Assembly (NCBI RefSeq): GCF_040939455.1
Contig: NC_134117.1
Location: 59,046,501-59,110,500, forward strand
Origin: Microcebus murinus
Lineage: Eukaryota > Chordata > Mammalia > Primates > Cheirogaleidae
DNA length: 64,000 bases
Direction: 5' to 3'
Shown here piece by piece: positions 25,501-36,500 of the stretch. The notes below the pieces were generated by a model. The model saw only the letters and a list, made by a program, of their open reading frames with translations, had not been told where the DNA came from and made no database searches. Numbering within the stretch: position 1 is the first letter of the stretch; the number at the start of each line of letters is the position of its first letter. The position numbers were made by a program, and so were the translations under genes.

Positions 25501-26984
25501 GTACATAGGTCTGTTTCCCTTTGAGAGCTTACGGTGCTCAATGCAAAAAAAAAATAAATAGCACCTCATTCCATACCCTGTAGGCCTGGAACATAGTCAT
25601 TTAGGCAATAGTAGTTGTTTAAGCAGGGTTAGTTTCAATGAAATAAATGAGACTCTGGATTTCCAAAATCAATCTTTCAGCTGAATAAAGTCCTCTTGAC
25701 CAGTGACATTTAGGAAATGCACAGACAATTCCCATATATACCTTTTTCCTAGATCCCAGCCCTTCGTCCAGGGCTGATGGCAACCTAAAAATGGATCGGC
25801 AGGAAGGGCCTGAATCATCTGAAAGATCATTAGAAAGCACACTACTCTAAGATGGGGCAAGCATCCATCCAAGCATTCAGAAACACTGAATATTTGGCAA
25901 TGTGAGAATTTGAATTCTCTGTGCAGAAAACAGCACAGAGCTTTCCTAAAACTTTTTCTCCCTCACATAATTATGCCTTAAATTGTTAATAGCTATAATT
26001 ATGGAAGATGGCATTGTTGTGCTTGTAATTTTTCCTATTCCCCTTGGTATTTATTGATGATAAATGGCTTTATTAAAAAATAATGATAATTACCTTGTTT
26101 GGTTGTATATCAATATAGTTTCAGTTTTTCTTTATTACCACTTATGGAATTTTATGGATTGCCAACATTTAGTTCTTTTATTGGTTTATATTCTCTTGAT
26201 GGTATAAAAAGGGGGCAGAATTAAACAATTTTATTCCTTTATTTCCTGACACCCCCCTAACACACAAACCCACCCCAGCTCTTTGAAGAAAGCAATCTAA
26301 TGCACTATTCACATGTGGCTATAGGAGGTTATAACTTTTACTATTATATAATTCTAATAATTAGCTGCATATCCCAAAATTCTCCTCTAAGGGCCAGTGC
26401 CTCACTGAATGGTGGGGATGGAGCCTCCTGCTCCATCCCCACATTGCACCTCACAGATTTAGAACCCATAGCTCAAAATGAATCCCCTTCTGCTGGGACC
26501 AGGGTGTGAAACCTGCTCAGTTAACTACAAGAGGATGAGATAGGCAAATAGTTGATCTCAGTGCTCCCTACAAGAAAACCCCATTTGGTTTACCAAATAT
26601 TTGCAAGAGCCATTACAACAAAGGCTGCCTTCCCCAGAGAACATATCACAGCTCTTGCACTGTTCTCTCCCCAAAGAAACTGCCCTTAGACCTGGTTTGA
26701 GTTCACTCTGCAGAGTCTCAGGGAGATTCTCATGCTAAGAAGACTGCACATCTCGTTATCAGTACTTTTCCACTGGGGAACGGCCCAGTTCACGTTCTTT
26801 GCAAAGCATAAACCAAAGCAAATCAATGACCCTAATATAAGCTGATACCCTGCAAACAGTGCGTGTGGTAGTGTTTCCATACTAAAGTCAATTCTGAGCC
26901 TTCAGCACCTAGAAGAAGAACAGAACAGCTCTTGTGGTACTTGATGCTTAAGTCAGGGCATTAGGAGGAAGAGGAATACCAGGA
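25501..26984. other. Unique, partly AT-rich non-coding stretch with a strong hairpin
   Basis: 25,920-26,215 is AT-rich and has no family I recognise. A perfect GC-rich hairpin lies at 26,412-26,442 (listed separately). No exon is recognised. Confidence 0.4.
26412..26442. repeat. Perfect 13-bp inverted repeat with 5-nt loop
   Basis: Arm gtggggatggagc (26,412-26,424), loop ctcct, then the exact reverse complement (26,430-26,442). The GC-rich stem would be stable in single strands. It is not inside a repeat I recognise. Confidence 0.93.
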
Positions 26985-27165
26985 AAAGAACATCACATTT
27001 GGGAATCAGACCTCATCTGTCCAACCCGGGGCCATGTTCTCAGCCTCTCGGAATCTCACCTCTCCTTTCTGCAAAAATGATTTCAGCAACACCCGTAACT
27101 CTGGATTGTTGCAAGGATTAAATTAGTTAAATATCTGGCACACACTTGTTAACTGTATATTAGTT
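26985..27165 (+). repeat. MIR SINE, diverged
   Basis: 'gggaatcagacctcatctgt', 'gttctcagcctctcggaatc' and 'gttgcaaggattaaattagt' are in MIR order on the plus strand. Confidence 0.65.
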
Positions 27166-27187
27166 TAATTTCCTTTCTTCTAGACCA

Positions 27188-27345
27188 GTAGTCCTCAGCT
27201 GGGTGTAATTCTGCCCCACTGCAACCCCAAGATATTTACCAAGGATGCCGCTAAACACCCTAAAATGCACAAGACAGCCCCACAACCAAGAATTATCTGG
27301 CCCACAATGTCAATAGCACCAAAATTGATAAATCTTGTTCTAGGC
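27188..27345 (+). mobile_element. MER20-like hAT DNA transposon
   Basis: 'agtagtcctcagctgggtgt', 'atgccgctaaacaccctaaa', 'tgcacaagacagccccacaa' and 'atctggcccacaatgtcaat' follow the MER20 consensus order, with an internal deletion. A longer copy sits at 48,166-48,385. Confidence 0.8.
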
Positions 27346-28147
27346 TAGTATGAAAATAATTCTCTCATTATGGTTCTTTCTTCTCCATAGCTTCTATTTC
27401 TTTAAATTGGCAAAGATTTACTGAGCATCTACCATGTTCTAAGCACACCCTTAACCAGTGCATATATTTGGTTACCCACTGCCATTTTCCCCAAGCAACT
27501 CCTATCCTAAATTACTGTCCTTCCTTATGAATATCAAGTCCTGGCTTCTCTTTTCTTCTTTATGCTGCTCTCAGCGGCCCCGAAGTCAGACATGCTGTGT
27601 GTCAGAGCAAAGACCTGTATTAATCAACAATTCCAAATATAGCAACAGCAGTTTGAAAATCAAAGAATGGGCCTTGGGGACATCAATATTTGCATGTTCA
27701 TAATAAATACTTAACTACACATCTGTGCAATGTTCAATATAGTTGGGGGAGAAAAGGAACATTTACGTTGCTTTTTCTCAAGTTCCACAACTAAAGCATC
27801 TGATGTGCTCAAGAAATATAACTGAATAGTTGTAAAGATGATTTCAAATATATTTATAACATGCACTTACGAATTGAAGACATGCCTGATTTACTCTGGG
27901 GTTTTTCTAACCATCAATTAGCTTATACATCTGCCCCTGAGATCAGTGGAATAATTTTCCAACCTGTACATTAAACGTCCATTGCTTTCCTGTCTGATGC
28001 TCACCTCGACAACTCATATTGACCCTATATTTAATGTCCAATGCCAGGTTTCATGTTTTTATTCTTTTCTCTGTATGTTGTACATATGTATAAGAATCCC
28101 TCTCCATGAGAAGAAGCCCCTGCTAACAACCATTGATTGTGGCTTAC
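27346..28147. other. Unique non-coding stretch
   Basis: No gene and no named repeat, apart from a possible short minus-strand L2/MIR-like phrase 'tttactgagcatctaccatg' at about 27,417-27,437. Confidence 0.35.
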
Positions 28148-28370
28148 AACCGGCCAGGCTCTGCTGTTAAGTGCTTTGTAGTCACAATCTCATTTCATGG
28201 CCACCTAGAGAGGTACATGGTACCCCCATCCCCATTTTACAGGGAGAGAAAATAGATACTTACAGAGGTTAAGTAGCTTGGCCAAAGTCACACAGCTAGG
28301 AAGTGTTAGGATGAATGTTCACACCCGGCATGTCTGGTCCCAAAGTCCATGCTCATCACCACTACAGTAT
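28148..28370 (-). repeat. MIR SINE, reverse orientation
   Basis: 'ccccattttacagggagaga', 'acagaggttaagtagcttgg' and 'gtcacacagctaggaagtgt' are diagnostic minus-strand MIR words. Confidence 0.92.
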
Positions 28371-28639
28371 ATTAGGAGGAAACAGGCCGGGCATCTGGTG
28401 AGTTTTCTTTGCAAAGGGTTAAGCAGCAGGCACATCCCTTGACCTAGCAAATGCACCTCAAAGAAGCCATCATCCACAATTGCATCCACATCACCCACAT
28501 GTGCACTAACATATATGTAAAAATACGTTTACTGTTGCACCATTTGCAAAGGAGACAAGTGTTAACTATCTAAACGGGAAGTAGATCCATTGTACGGAAT
28601 ACACAGTAGGGAGAAGTTGGCAAAGAGGGTAAACAAATT

Positions 28640-29005
28640 TCTCTCTCCTTAAAAATGGGACAGACAGCTAGCTAGCATGTGCTTTTTCTTTTCCTCTCCC
28701 ATTCTTCCTCCTTCCTACTTGGACTTTGGATGACATGACTGGAACTCTAACAGCTACCTTGAACCATGAAGCAATTGAGAAAATGAAAGCCACAGCTAAG
28801 GATGGTGACACAGAAAGACAGAAGGTAAAGTCAGGGGAAGCCTTGTCTCTGCTGACCCCATGAAGCTAACACAAGAGCCTTTGGCCTGCTACCTCTGGGA
28901 TCCTTCTTGGGAAAGAAACTAAAATTCCCATTTTAAGTCACCGTTAGTTTGGTTTTCTATTACACTCTACCTAACTAACAGAGACCTCTGGACTTTGCTA
29001 TCACA
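28640..29005 (+). mobile_element. MaLR-type LTR 3' part (old, MLT1-like)
   Basis: Order 'ggatgacatgactggaactc', 'ctaccttgaaccatgaagca', 'gaaagccacagctaaggatg' and 'ttaagtcaccgttagtttgg' fits the 3' half of an old MLT1-group LTR (ERVL-MaLR, an endogenous-retrovirus-related family). Solo LTR scrap without internal genes. Confidence 0.55.
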
Positions 29006-29097
29006 TCTCTATTACCTGTATGTTTTATAATGAAAATGTCTTATTCCAGTATTTTTTGCAAATTTTAAAAAGGTAAAAGAAAAAGTTTTTTATCAGA

Positions 29098-29512
29098 TAG
29101 TCACGTGGTTGGGCCCTTGATTGTGGCAACAGTATCCACACATCACAGGGGGAACAAAGGAGACAAAGGCAAGTCGCAGGCCTGGCGCACAAATCAACAA
29201 CATGGGCACATCCTGAAAATGAAACGGACAGACGAGAATCCAACCAAGCTTACCAAGTGCCCAAAAGATTTCTGGCCAAACAAGATTCAAAGGTCTCCTG
29301 AGATAAGCCTTAGGTGGAACACAGAACGGGTAACGGGAATGCACAAGGTGTACTGCCAGGCTGGGGTCTCCAACCCAGAAAAACACCCATGACACCTGGC
29401 AAAGGGGAGGGGGAGTAGCGAGACTCCACCCCCGGGTCAAGCAGCAAGGGCTCCATGAATAAGGTGTCCCAATTAAGGGGACCCCAGAGTTGGTAAAAAA
29501 AAAAAAAAAAAA
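29098..29512 (+). other. Unassigned unit ending in an A-tract, candidate retrocopy
   Basis: About 400 bases of balanced-composition sequence run into an 18-base A tract (29,495-29,512). A worn AATAAG sits about 40 bases upstream of the tract, where a poly(A) signal would be. A plus frame of 95 codons (29,105-29,392) has no domain I know. No convincing target-site duplication is visible. It could be a processed pseudogene, an LTR fragment or a lineage-specific SINE-like unit. Confidence 0.3.
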
Positions 29513-29899
29513 GAAGTAGAAAATAGAATGTCGAACCACCAAGCATGAGGTAGACAGTCATGGGTGATAACCTTGAAAACGAAAAAGAAATTATTCATTC
29601 TTCCATTAATAAGTTCATTGGCAAATATTAAATGGATACCAGTTAGGTGCCTGGACACTTGTTCTAATCTAGAGCCTCAAACACCCTTGGACAAGAGGGT
29701 CCTGGACAAGAGGCAGTCCCCAGGAGGCTAAGCAATGGACTCCACTACTCACTGGAACTGATGAAAATCCACCGTCTTCATACTTTCAGAAATGGGAAGA
29801 TATAAAGAGGAGAAGCAGTTGAGATTTTTCTAGGCCTCATCAGCTCATAAGTGAAAAAAAGTAATAAGAAACTTGGGAGTAATGAGGCTGCTTCTTGGG

Positions 29900-30025
29900 C
29901 TAACTCTTTCCAGCACTTCACCTGCAGTGAAGTTGAGTCCACTTAGTGCCCCGTGTCCTAGCCCTCACAATGTCTGGTGTGCCTTGAACACAGTGGGTGC
30001 CCAGCAAATATTTGTTCATGGACCC
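29900..30025 (+). repeat. L2 LINE 3' terminus scrap
   Basis: 'ctggtgtgccttgaacacag' and 'tgggtgcccagcaaatattt' match the L2 3' end ('...cagtgcctggcacatagtaggtg' type). Confidence 0.55.
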
Positions 30026-30940
30026 TTCTCAGTGTCTGCAAAGGCCCAGGTGTGGGCTTGGTCAATTGTCCAAAATGCCGGAGAATCTTAACCTAAGGCT
30101 TAAGGACATGACATGAGTCCTTTGGGAGGTGGTGGCAGATTTTTCACAATGCTTGATAAAATCGAGGGCCAGGGTCAGAGATGCTTGTGAGAAACACATA
30201 ATGGATATTGGGATTTAAAACAGAAAGCACTGACTTTATGTTTCATATCCAATAAAGAAGGCTAAATATCTATCGTTTTGATAGATTGCTATAAATGAAA
30301 CATTAGTGGGGCTCTTAAACACCTTCTTTCAGATCTTCAATACTCCAAATGAATCTTGAGCAGAATATCACACCCAATATGGGTTGGACTCCATTAAAGA
30401 ACCAGTTAGATAACACAGGCTATGCTTTGTCTGATAAGGACAGCACAACTTTACACTTCTTCAGCCCAAGAGCATTGCAAGCCAGAGGATGTTTTCTAGA
30501 AATTCTCAAATACAGCCATCATGCCCCTGGGAGTGACATAGGACAATTTCAGTCTCTTCCGAAAAGCAGTGCAGTGGCCATGTTCAGTGTTCAGTGTGGC
30601 ACGCCCACAGAGTGGAGACTGGTGAGGACTCATGTCTCCACCCCAGGCCCATCTGAGAATGGAGAGACCTTTGCTGCCACCAGACCCCTTGAGGGCGTCC
30701 ACGGAATCATCAGTGTAGGTGCAAATTTCTTTGGAATTGTCTTGTGGCAACGTCTCTCATATGCAGGAGACCAAAAGCTCAAAATGGGATAAAGTCAGAA
30801 GACAGGGAAAGAGGGGGCCACAAAGCCCAAATATAACTGATCAGCTGAGCCAAAAATAAACCTGAGAAAAATTACAAATCTCCAAGAATGGAGATAATGT
30901 GACTCTCCAAGGAACAGGGGTACTCATCCAGCAACACTGG
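30026..30940. other. Unique non-coding stretch
   Basis: Contains a 147-codon plus frame (30,349-30,792) with no recognisable domain, no splice context I can support and no compositional sign of coding. Not called as a gene. Confidence 0.35.
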
Positions 30941-31009
30941 CCAGTTTATACAGGTGCATGCCAGTTTATGGTGCATGCCTATATAAACTGGCATGCACCT
31001 GTATAACTG
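30941..31009. repeat. Long imperfect hairpin combined with a direct repeat
   Basis: Arm 30,941-30,968 pairs with 30,984-31,009 over about 26 positions with a single one-base gap. The 15-base loop (30,969-30,983) together with the end of the left arm repeats the beginning of the unit: ccagtttata..ggtgcatgcc is seen at 30,941-30,962 and again, three bases shorter, at 30,961-30,979. So three related copies of one word occur, two direct and one inverted. Confidence 0.93.
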
Positions 31010-31559
31010 CGTGTGTGTTACAGAGGCTCCCGTGAAGCCCATGCCAAGTACCTGCGAGCAGAGATTGACATGGATTTTACCATTACCAGAGGCATGTTGA
31101 GAACACGGCTAAGAAGAGAATGTTCCTTTAACCTTTGCATTCAACCCAATAAGACTGACTCACCAGAAGACTCTATGAAACCCATTTCACAGCAAGTCAT
31201 TTAATCAAGAATTTTTTTAAAATTAATCCAGGAAAAATTAAAAGCTCCTCTGTTTTGTCCAGGAGACCATCTCAATTCAATTTCACTCCTCCAATGAGCA
31301 AAGGGCCGTGGGTCAGTCACTCCAACAACAGTGACTGTCCAGCCACGATATGGATGTTTTTAGAATCACCCTCGCTCACAACTCCTCCAACAGGGAATTT
31401 CCTCCAAAATGAAACAAGTTTCTCACTCCAGTACACCATGATCATGCACTCCTATATGTAAATGTGTTTCTTCCTTGGACACTTCTGACCCACTTGAATT
31501 TCAGCATCATCTACCTTTCCTAACCAACCAATCGTTCATAGTAATCATAGTTATCACGT
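31010..31559. other. Unique non-coding stretch
   Basis: Nothing beyond short simple words, including a small 8-bp stem (cagtcact/agtgactg) near 31,314-31,337. Confidence 0.35.
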
Positions 31560-31770
31560 ATATTCCAGGTATTCTTATACACGCTTTGTTTTTTAATATA
31601 TAATACTAACTCAATCATCCTAAAAACACTAAAATAAGTACTGCTACTAGCCCCAAGTACAGGTAAGGAAGCTGAGGCTCAGGGAAGCAATAAATTCTCT
31701 TGCCTGCAGTGACACAGCCAGTAGGTGGGAAACCTGGGATCTAAACGCAGCAAGGTGGCTCCACCAGTCC
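31560..31770 (-). repeat. MIR SINE, reverse orientation
   Basis: 'ggtaaggaagctgaggctca', 'cagtgacacagccagtaggt' and 'gggaaacctgggatctaaac' are minus-strand MIR words. Confidence 0.85.
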
Positions 31771-32129
31771 TGCTTTTAATCCCAACACAGTATTGCATGG
31801 GTTTTACTTGTTCATTCCAAAGTTTAATAATATGAATCCAGACACATAATCCAGAGTGCAATGGAAAGAAAAACTCAGTGTCCTTGGCCACAGTTCTCTC
31901 CCATTCCTTCCAACCCATTCTCTGTTCTCAGTAGTCAGCAATTCAGTGTTTCTTCTGCCCCCTTGAAATACACTTTAGATATAAAAAGGCTGTAAGATAT
32001 CCCATCAAGCACGAGAGTGGCCAAAACCAGGAAATCTATGGAAATCTTTGACCATGCAGGCACATCCTTGATGTTGGTATCTCAGCGGCTATTCTAGGTT
32101 TGGGGCATTTTGCCTGACTAAAAGAAGGA

Positions 32130-32365
32130 GAGCAGGTTAACATTTGTTGAGCACTTGTCCGCCACGTTGCCAGGTAATGAGCCTGGTGCTGTCACCTGCA
32201 TTGCTCTGTTTAATAGCAAAAGCAAACCCACCAACGGTAATTAATAGAATCCCATTTTTAAAGACAAAGAAACAGACCAAAAAAAAAAAGGTTATACTTA
32301 CATCACGGTCAAGGAGACTCACTTAGGAGTGATGGCACGTGGATTTAAGCCAAAGCCTGTTCTAA
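32130..32365 (-). repeat. MIR SINE, reverse orientation, diverged
   Basis: 'acatttgttgagcacttgtc', 'gctctgtttaatagc', 'aatcccatttttaaagacaa' and 'gtggatttaagccaaagcc' follow minus-strand MIR order. The copy is interrupted by an A11 run near 32,280. Confidence 0.65.
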
Positions 32366-33433
32366 AGCGAAGGCTACTTTTACCACAGCATGCTAGAGAG
32401 TAGATACCTCTAAAATCAGAAACCTTTTTTTTTTTTTCTTTTTGCCTCCAAGCAGTGAGTCTTTACAGATTTACTGGTTGTTAAATGATACTGACTCTAG
32501 CTAATTCCCAAATTAACTAGATTCCTTTTGGAGCTTGTAAAATGCGCTACATACTCAACTTCCGAATTTAGCATGCAAGATGATGACCACAGCAGTAAGA
32601 ATGGTGCAACTTTCTTGTTAGAACAATGCACGCCTAAAAGCCCTCCTTTTAATTTCTACCTTCTTTTATGAGGACTGTGGAGCGAGGACACACCTAGGAT
32701 ACTGCATATTAATTTCAACACAGCTAATACCCAAAATGTCCCACCAATTTACTCTTCACTGACAATGTTAAAAGAAAATGATTTATGCAGATCAATCATC
32801 TCGCTCATCAAGTCCTACCCTGACAGCCAGCCTTCATCATCGCTATTTAAAAGGCACTGCTGACAGAAAAGACCGACTCTTTGATTAAGGGCCCTGTCTG
32901 GCTAACCTTTTATTTGAAGAATGATTGCCGCTGAGTGACAAATACTTTTTCATTCATTTCAAGGCAAAGATATTGACATTCAAATTCTTGATGGCTACAC
33001 TGAGCAGATGCCACTGTTGGCAAGAGGCATGAGAGCAACAGCAGGTACTCCATGGCTCTGGGGGCCAGGGAAAAAGAATAAAACGAAAGGCACGCGTGCA
33101 GGCACTAGCTACCGGTTCTCAACAAGTGAAAGCCTTGCGTCTTCCAGCCAGATCTTCTCTCCTCCATAGTTAGCAGAGGACATCTATTTGTAGTTGTGCC
33201 CCAGTCCTCTTCTTAAAAGTGCCCTTGCTTCACCGTGACCCTACTTGGAACTGCACAGGCAGGAAGGACGAGAAGAAGAAAAGGAGTTCAGGAACATGCA
33301 GTTCCCAACCGTAGGGAAAAACATTTTCCCCTCTCCACCCTGAATCGCAGGGTCCCGGCAGACCTCGGGCTAAAAGCACTGACCCCCTTTCCACCTCCTG
33401 GGACGTTAAGTGACAAAGTGGAAGCAGCACTTG
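32366..33433. other. Unique stretch, candidate conserved non-coding block at 32.52-33.01 kb
   Basis: About 490 bases (32,520-33,010) are free of recognisable repeats. They carry clustered homeodomain/PBX-like words such as 'cagatcaatcatctcgctca' and 'gaatgattgccgctgagtga', plus a TATTTAAA at about 32,842. The profile resembles developmental enhancers, but this is inference without an alignment. Confidence 0.35.
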
Positions 33434-33592
33434 GGGATGGGTATATACAACCACAACAAGTAAGATGTGCAACGTTTGGGGGATGGACATGCTTGAAGCT
33501 CTTACTCAAGGGGAGAGAGAGTCATGGGCAATATATGTAACCTTAAGACTTGTACCCCCATAATACGCTAAAATAAAAAAAAAGAAAGAAAA
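33434..33592 (+). mobile_element. Truncated L1 3' end, same broad lineage as the 41.8 kb L1 but older
   Basis: 'gatgggtatatacaaccaca', 'agtaagatgtgcaacgtttg', 'ggggatggacatgcttgaag' and 'gtacccccataatacgctaa' align throughout with the 3' UTR of the young L1 (47,445-47,586) but with many substitutions. The tail is A-rich. Only about 160 bp were inserted or survive. Confidence 0.88.
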
Positions 33593-34144
33593 ATCACCTA
33601 TTAAAAAAAAGGAATATTCTATCCTATGTGATAAGGAAAAAAATATATAAGAAAGAGACAGGGATTGACAAGTAGAAACAGAGTTAGCAAAACAGACAAA
33701 CTGAGCTGCTTCTTTTTTTATTAAAGGCAATTTTTCTAATCCATTTCAGGTGGATTTAGACCTTGGTCAGCATCACATATATAAAGCACACATATTTCAC
33801 AGCAGGATTATTTTGCTTGTTTTTATTTCTTAAATGCAAAATATTATCTTAAAGGGAGGTGGGGAAATTATGGATTAAGGAAGGCTATTTGTGACAAAGG
33901 CCATCACAAAGCCTCAAGATTAATCATTTCCAGGAACAAAATGAAAATACCTCAGCGGGTCACCAACACTTCCTTTTAAATCTTGCTGAGATGCAATGTG
34001 TGGGTGTCACATGCTTCACAAGGGAGAGGGTATCAAAAAAAAAAAGCTTTAGTTCTGGCCCTGTAGCAAATTCCTCACAGTGTGAGAGGCAAGAGACAGC
34101 CAAAACCTTCTCCCTATCACCTTAAGGCCCAACAGGTGAGCCAG
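33593..34144. other. Unique non-coding stretch
   Basis: No gene is recognised. It includes an A10 run near 34,036-34,046 and an AT-rich segment 33,720-33,850. Confidence 0.35.
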
Positions 34145-34350
34145 GGCTTCAGGGACAGAAAATCTGGGTTTAACTCCAATCTCTGTTCCTTAGTGGCTAG
34201 GGGAATTGGAGCAAGTTATTTTACCTCTCCAATCCTCTGTGATCCCATCTGCAAGATGGGGTAGAAATATTGACCTTGAAGAGTTATTTGTGGATATTAA
34301 AAAACATAAATTTAATGAAGCAATTTTCCTTCCCCTAAGCCTCTTTTTCC
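34145..34350 (+). repeat. MIR SINE
   Basis: 'agaaaatctgggtttaactc', 'gagcaagttattttacctct' and 'cccatctgcaagatggggta' are in MIR order on the plus strand. Confidence 0.82.
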
Positions 34351-34739
34351 TTCCTTTCTTCTCCTCTTCTGATCTTTGCTCACTGGTTTGCATAAGAGTA
34401 GTCCATGAGGAGGATCAGAGAATGATTCACAGTTCAGCCTCACTTCCCTCATTGTGATACAATAAGAACAAATAAGATACTGCTAACATAAAGCACTCTA
34501 TAAATTTTAAATCAATACAGAAGTGTTTGCTGTTGTTACTGTTGTTCTCCACAACTGGTGTACTTCAACCCATTTTGATCTTTTTCCTTTTTTATTTTTC
34601 CCATGTACATTTCTCCTGGTGAATAATAAATCAATAACCAATTAATTAATCGATAATCATAATATCATCTCCGTCCCTTAGAACTATTAGTAGTTGCTTC
34701 TGCAGCTGTCTGAAAGGAGTGTCTGGTAGAACCGATGCT
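34351..34739. other. Unique AT-rich non-coding stretch
   Basis: Nothing recognised. Words such as 'ccaattaattaatcgataat' (about 34,637-34,657) are homeodomain-like but isolated. Confidence 0.3.
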
Positions 34740-35290
34740 TCTTCCATAACACAAATTTATTGGAGGTTATTATGAGCCAGACATTGGGATAAGGAGGTGA
34801 ATGAAAAATGCAAAATTCAGTCAAGTGGAGCAAACAGACAAATAAAGAAATGATTTCAATATTGCTGCACATGTAAGTTAAGTACAAAGGACAATGAGGA
34901 GGCTGAAGAGGGAGGGCGTGACTACCTGGGGGATTCAGGGAAGATTTTCCAGCAACAATATTAAAGCATGTGTTCACAAGGTAGAAAAGGAAGGGTGGGC
35001 ACGAGAATGCTGGGCACAAAGGCATGGAGGCCTGAGAGCGATCACTCTGCTCTGCCAGGGACAAGGACAAGTTCCAGCCATACTACAGATTTAAGACTTA
35101 CTCCTTTAGGCAATGAGGAGCTTGAGCTTGAAACTATTGTCATACGGTCCCTGCTTCATAAACATCACCCTGATGAAAGGCTGCACATGACACACATCTG
35201 CTGGGTACCTCCCCTGGGCTAGAAACTGGACACTGAGATGAGCGAGACTCATCCTGACACTCCCCTGGGAGCGGAGCAAAGTATACTGCT
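34740..35290 (-). repeat. L2 LINE 3' region, reverse orientation, in two pieces
   Basis: 'ttattatgagccagacattg', 'acaaggtagaaaaggaaggg' and 'ggcacaaaggcatggaggcc' (34,755-35,040), then 'tgctgggtacctcccctggg' (35,198-35,218), read as minus-strand L2. Confidence 0.65.
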
Positions 35291-35689
35291 CGTTCTCAAG
35301 CACCATCTGAGCAGCTGCCCAGCAAGGAGTGATGAAGCCCCACTGGCATCAGGACCAGGCTTCATGTTTGGCCTCGGAACCTGCCTTCATCCCCAATCTA
35401 TTGGTGTGGGTTCCTGCTTTTCTGCTTGACCCCACTCTTTCGTTTCTATGGACTCTGGTGCCAACTGCGGACAGCCCGCTGCAGTTTCAGAGCTATACAT
35501 CCTCCAGCTCTCTGCCTTCCCTCGCTGATGCTAGCCTATTGCTGTCCTCCTTCAACCTGCTGAGATCCTGTGGGCTGCCTCGTGGCTCCCAAAAGCATCT
35601 CTAAAAGTAGGTAGGTCCCTATTCCAGGTCACCGTCCTTTACTCCCTGTTCTGTACCCCCAGTACAGATGTGGCAAAGACAATGCCATG
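35291..35689. other. Unique non-coding stretch
   Basis: No gene is recognised. Open frames here lack protein features. C/T-rich, partly L2-like wording (35,420-35,560) suggests a decayed repeat. Confidence 0.3.
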
Positions 35690-36500
35690 TGTTCACCAAA
35701 TCCTGTCCCATAGTTCCCTTCCTAGGCACATAGAAAGATACATTTGACAAGCTCCTTTAAAGTTAGTTTGGATTCTGGTCAACACAGGAAGAAAAGGATG
35801 TGAGCTACTCCCAGGCCTGGCCTTAAAAATGTCACAGGACAAAGCTCCCTTATCAGCTACAATAAAAATGACTGCAAACTTGGTGGCTTAAAGCAAGGAG
35901 TTTATTCTCTCGTTTTTTTGGATACCAGAAATCCAAAATCAAGGTGTCAGTGAGGCCACATCCCCTCGAAAGACTCTCGGGGAGAATCTTGCCTTGCCTC
36001 TTCCAGCTCCTGGCGGCTCCTGGCATCCCTGGCCTTGTGGCTACATCACTCCAACTTCCACCTCTGTCTTCACATGGCCTTCATCCCTGCATCTCTCTGC
36101 CCAAACTTTCTTCTCCTTTCTCTTACAAAGACACCAGTTACTGGATTTAGGCCCACTCTAAATCCAGCATGATTTCATCTTGAGATCTTTAAGTAATTAC
36201 ATCTGCAAAGGCCATATTTCCAAATAAGGCCCCATTCTGAGGTTCCAGGTAGACATGACTTTGGGAGGTCACTATTCAACCCACTTCACCTCCCATGCAA
36301 CCTTGGAGGTTTGATGATCCAGACAGCGGAGCCCCAAGGCGTCAGAGCCTTCATGCAGCCAGATCCCTGAGTGACTGTGCGAAGCCAAGTCCCCCAACAC
36401 TAACCTTCGCTGGGCACGTAAGGTGAGCAAGAAAGGACACCTTGTGGTGTTAAGCCACTGAGATTTCAGGGTTAATTTGTTACAACAGCAAATCCTTGCC
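35690..36500 (+). mobile_element. Old MaLR-type LTR, split by a second MaLR LTR
   Basis: The left part has 'ttagtttggattctggtcaa' and 'ggaagaaaaggatgtgagct'. The right part (36,300-36,490) has 'agagccttcatgcagccaga', 'ctgagtgactgtgcgaagcc' and 'gttaagccactgagatttca', typical of the 3' half of an old MLT1-like LTR. The intervening sequence is another LTR in the opposite direction. No retroviral internal genes are present. Confidence 0.55.
35850..36295 (-). mobile_element. MLT1-type LTR (ERVL-MaLR), reverse orientation, nested
   Basis: Near full-length in reverse: 'cttggtggcttaaagcaagg', 'ccttgcctcttccagctcct', 'ttcacatggccttcatccct', 'taattacatctgcaaaggcc', ending 'actattcaacccacttca'. A solo LTR of an endogenous-retrovirus-like family, with no coding capacity. 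Confidence 0.78.

Noticed and set aside
29093..29542. A 149-codon minus-strand frame with a poly-Phe segment
   Set aside because: The Phe run is the reversed A tract of the possible retrocopy, and the rest has no domain.
30349..30792. A 147-codon plus-strand open frame in unique sequence
   Set aside because: No domain or homology I can recognise. Single-exon frames of this size occur by chance in 64 kb.
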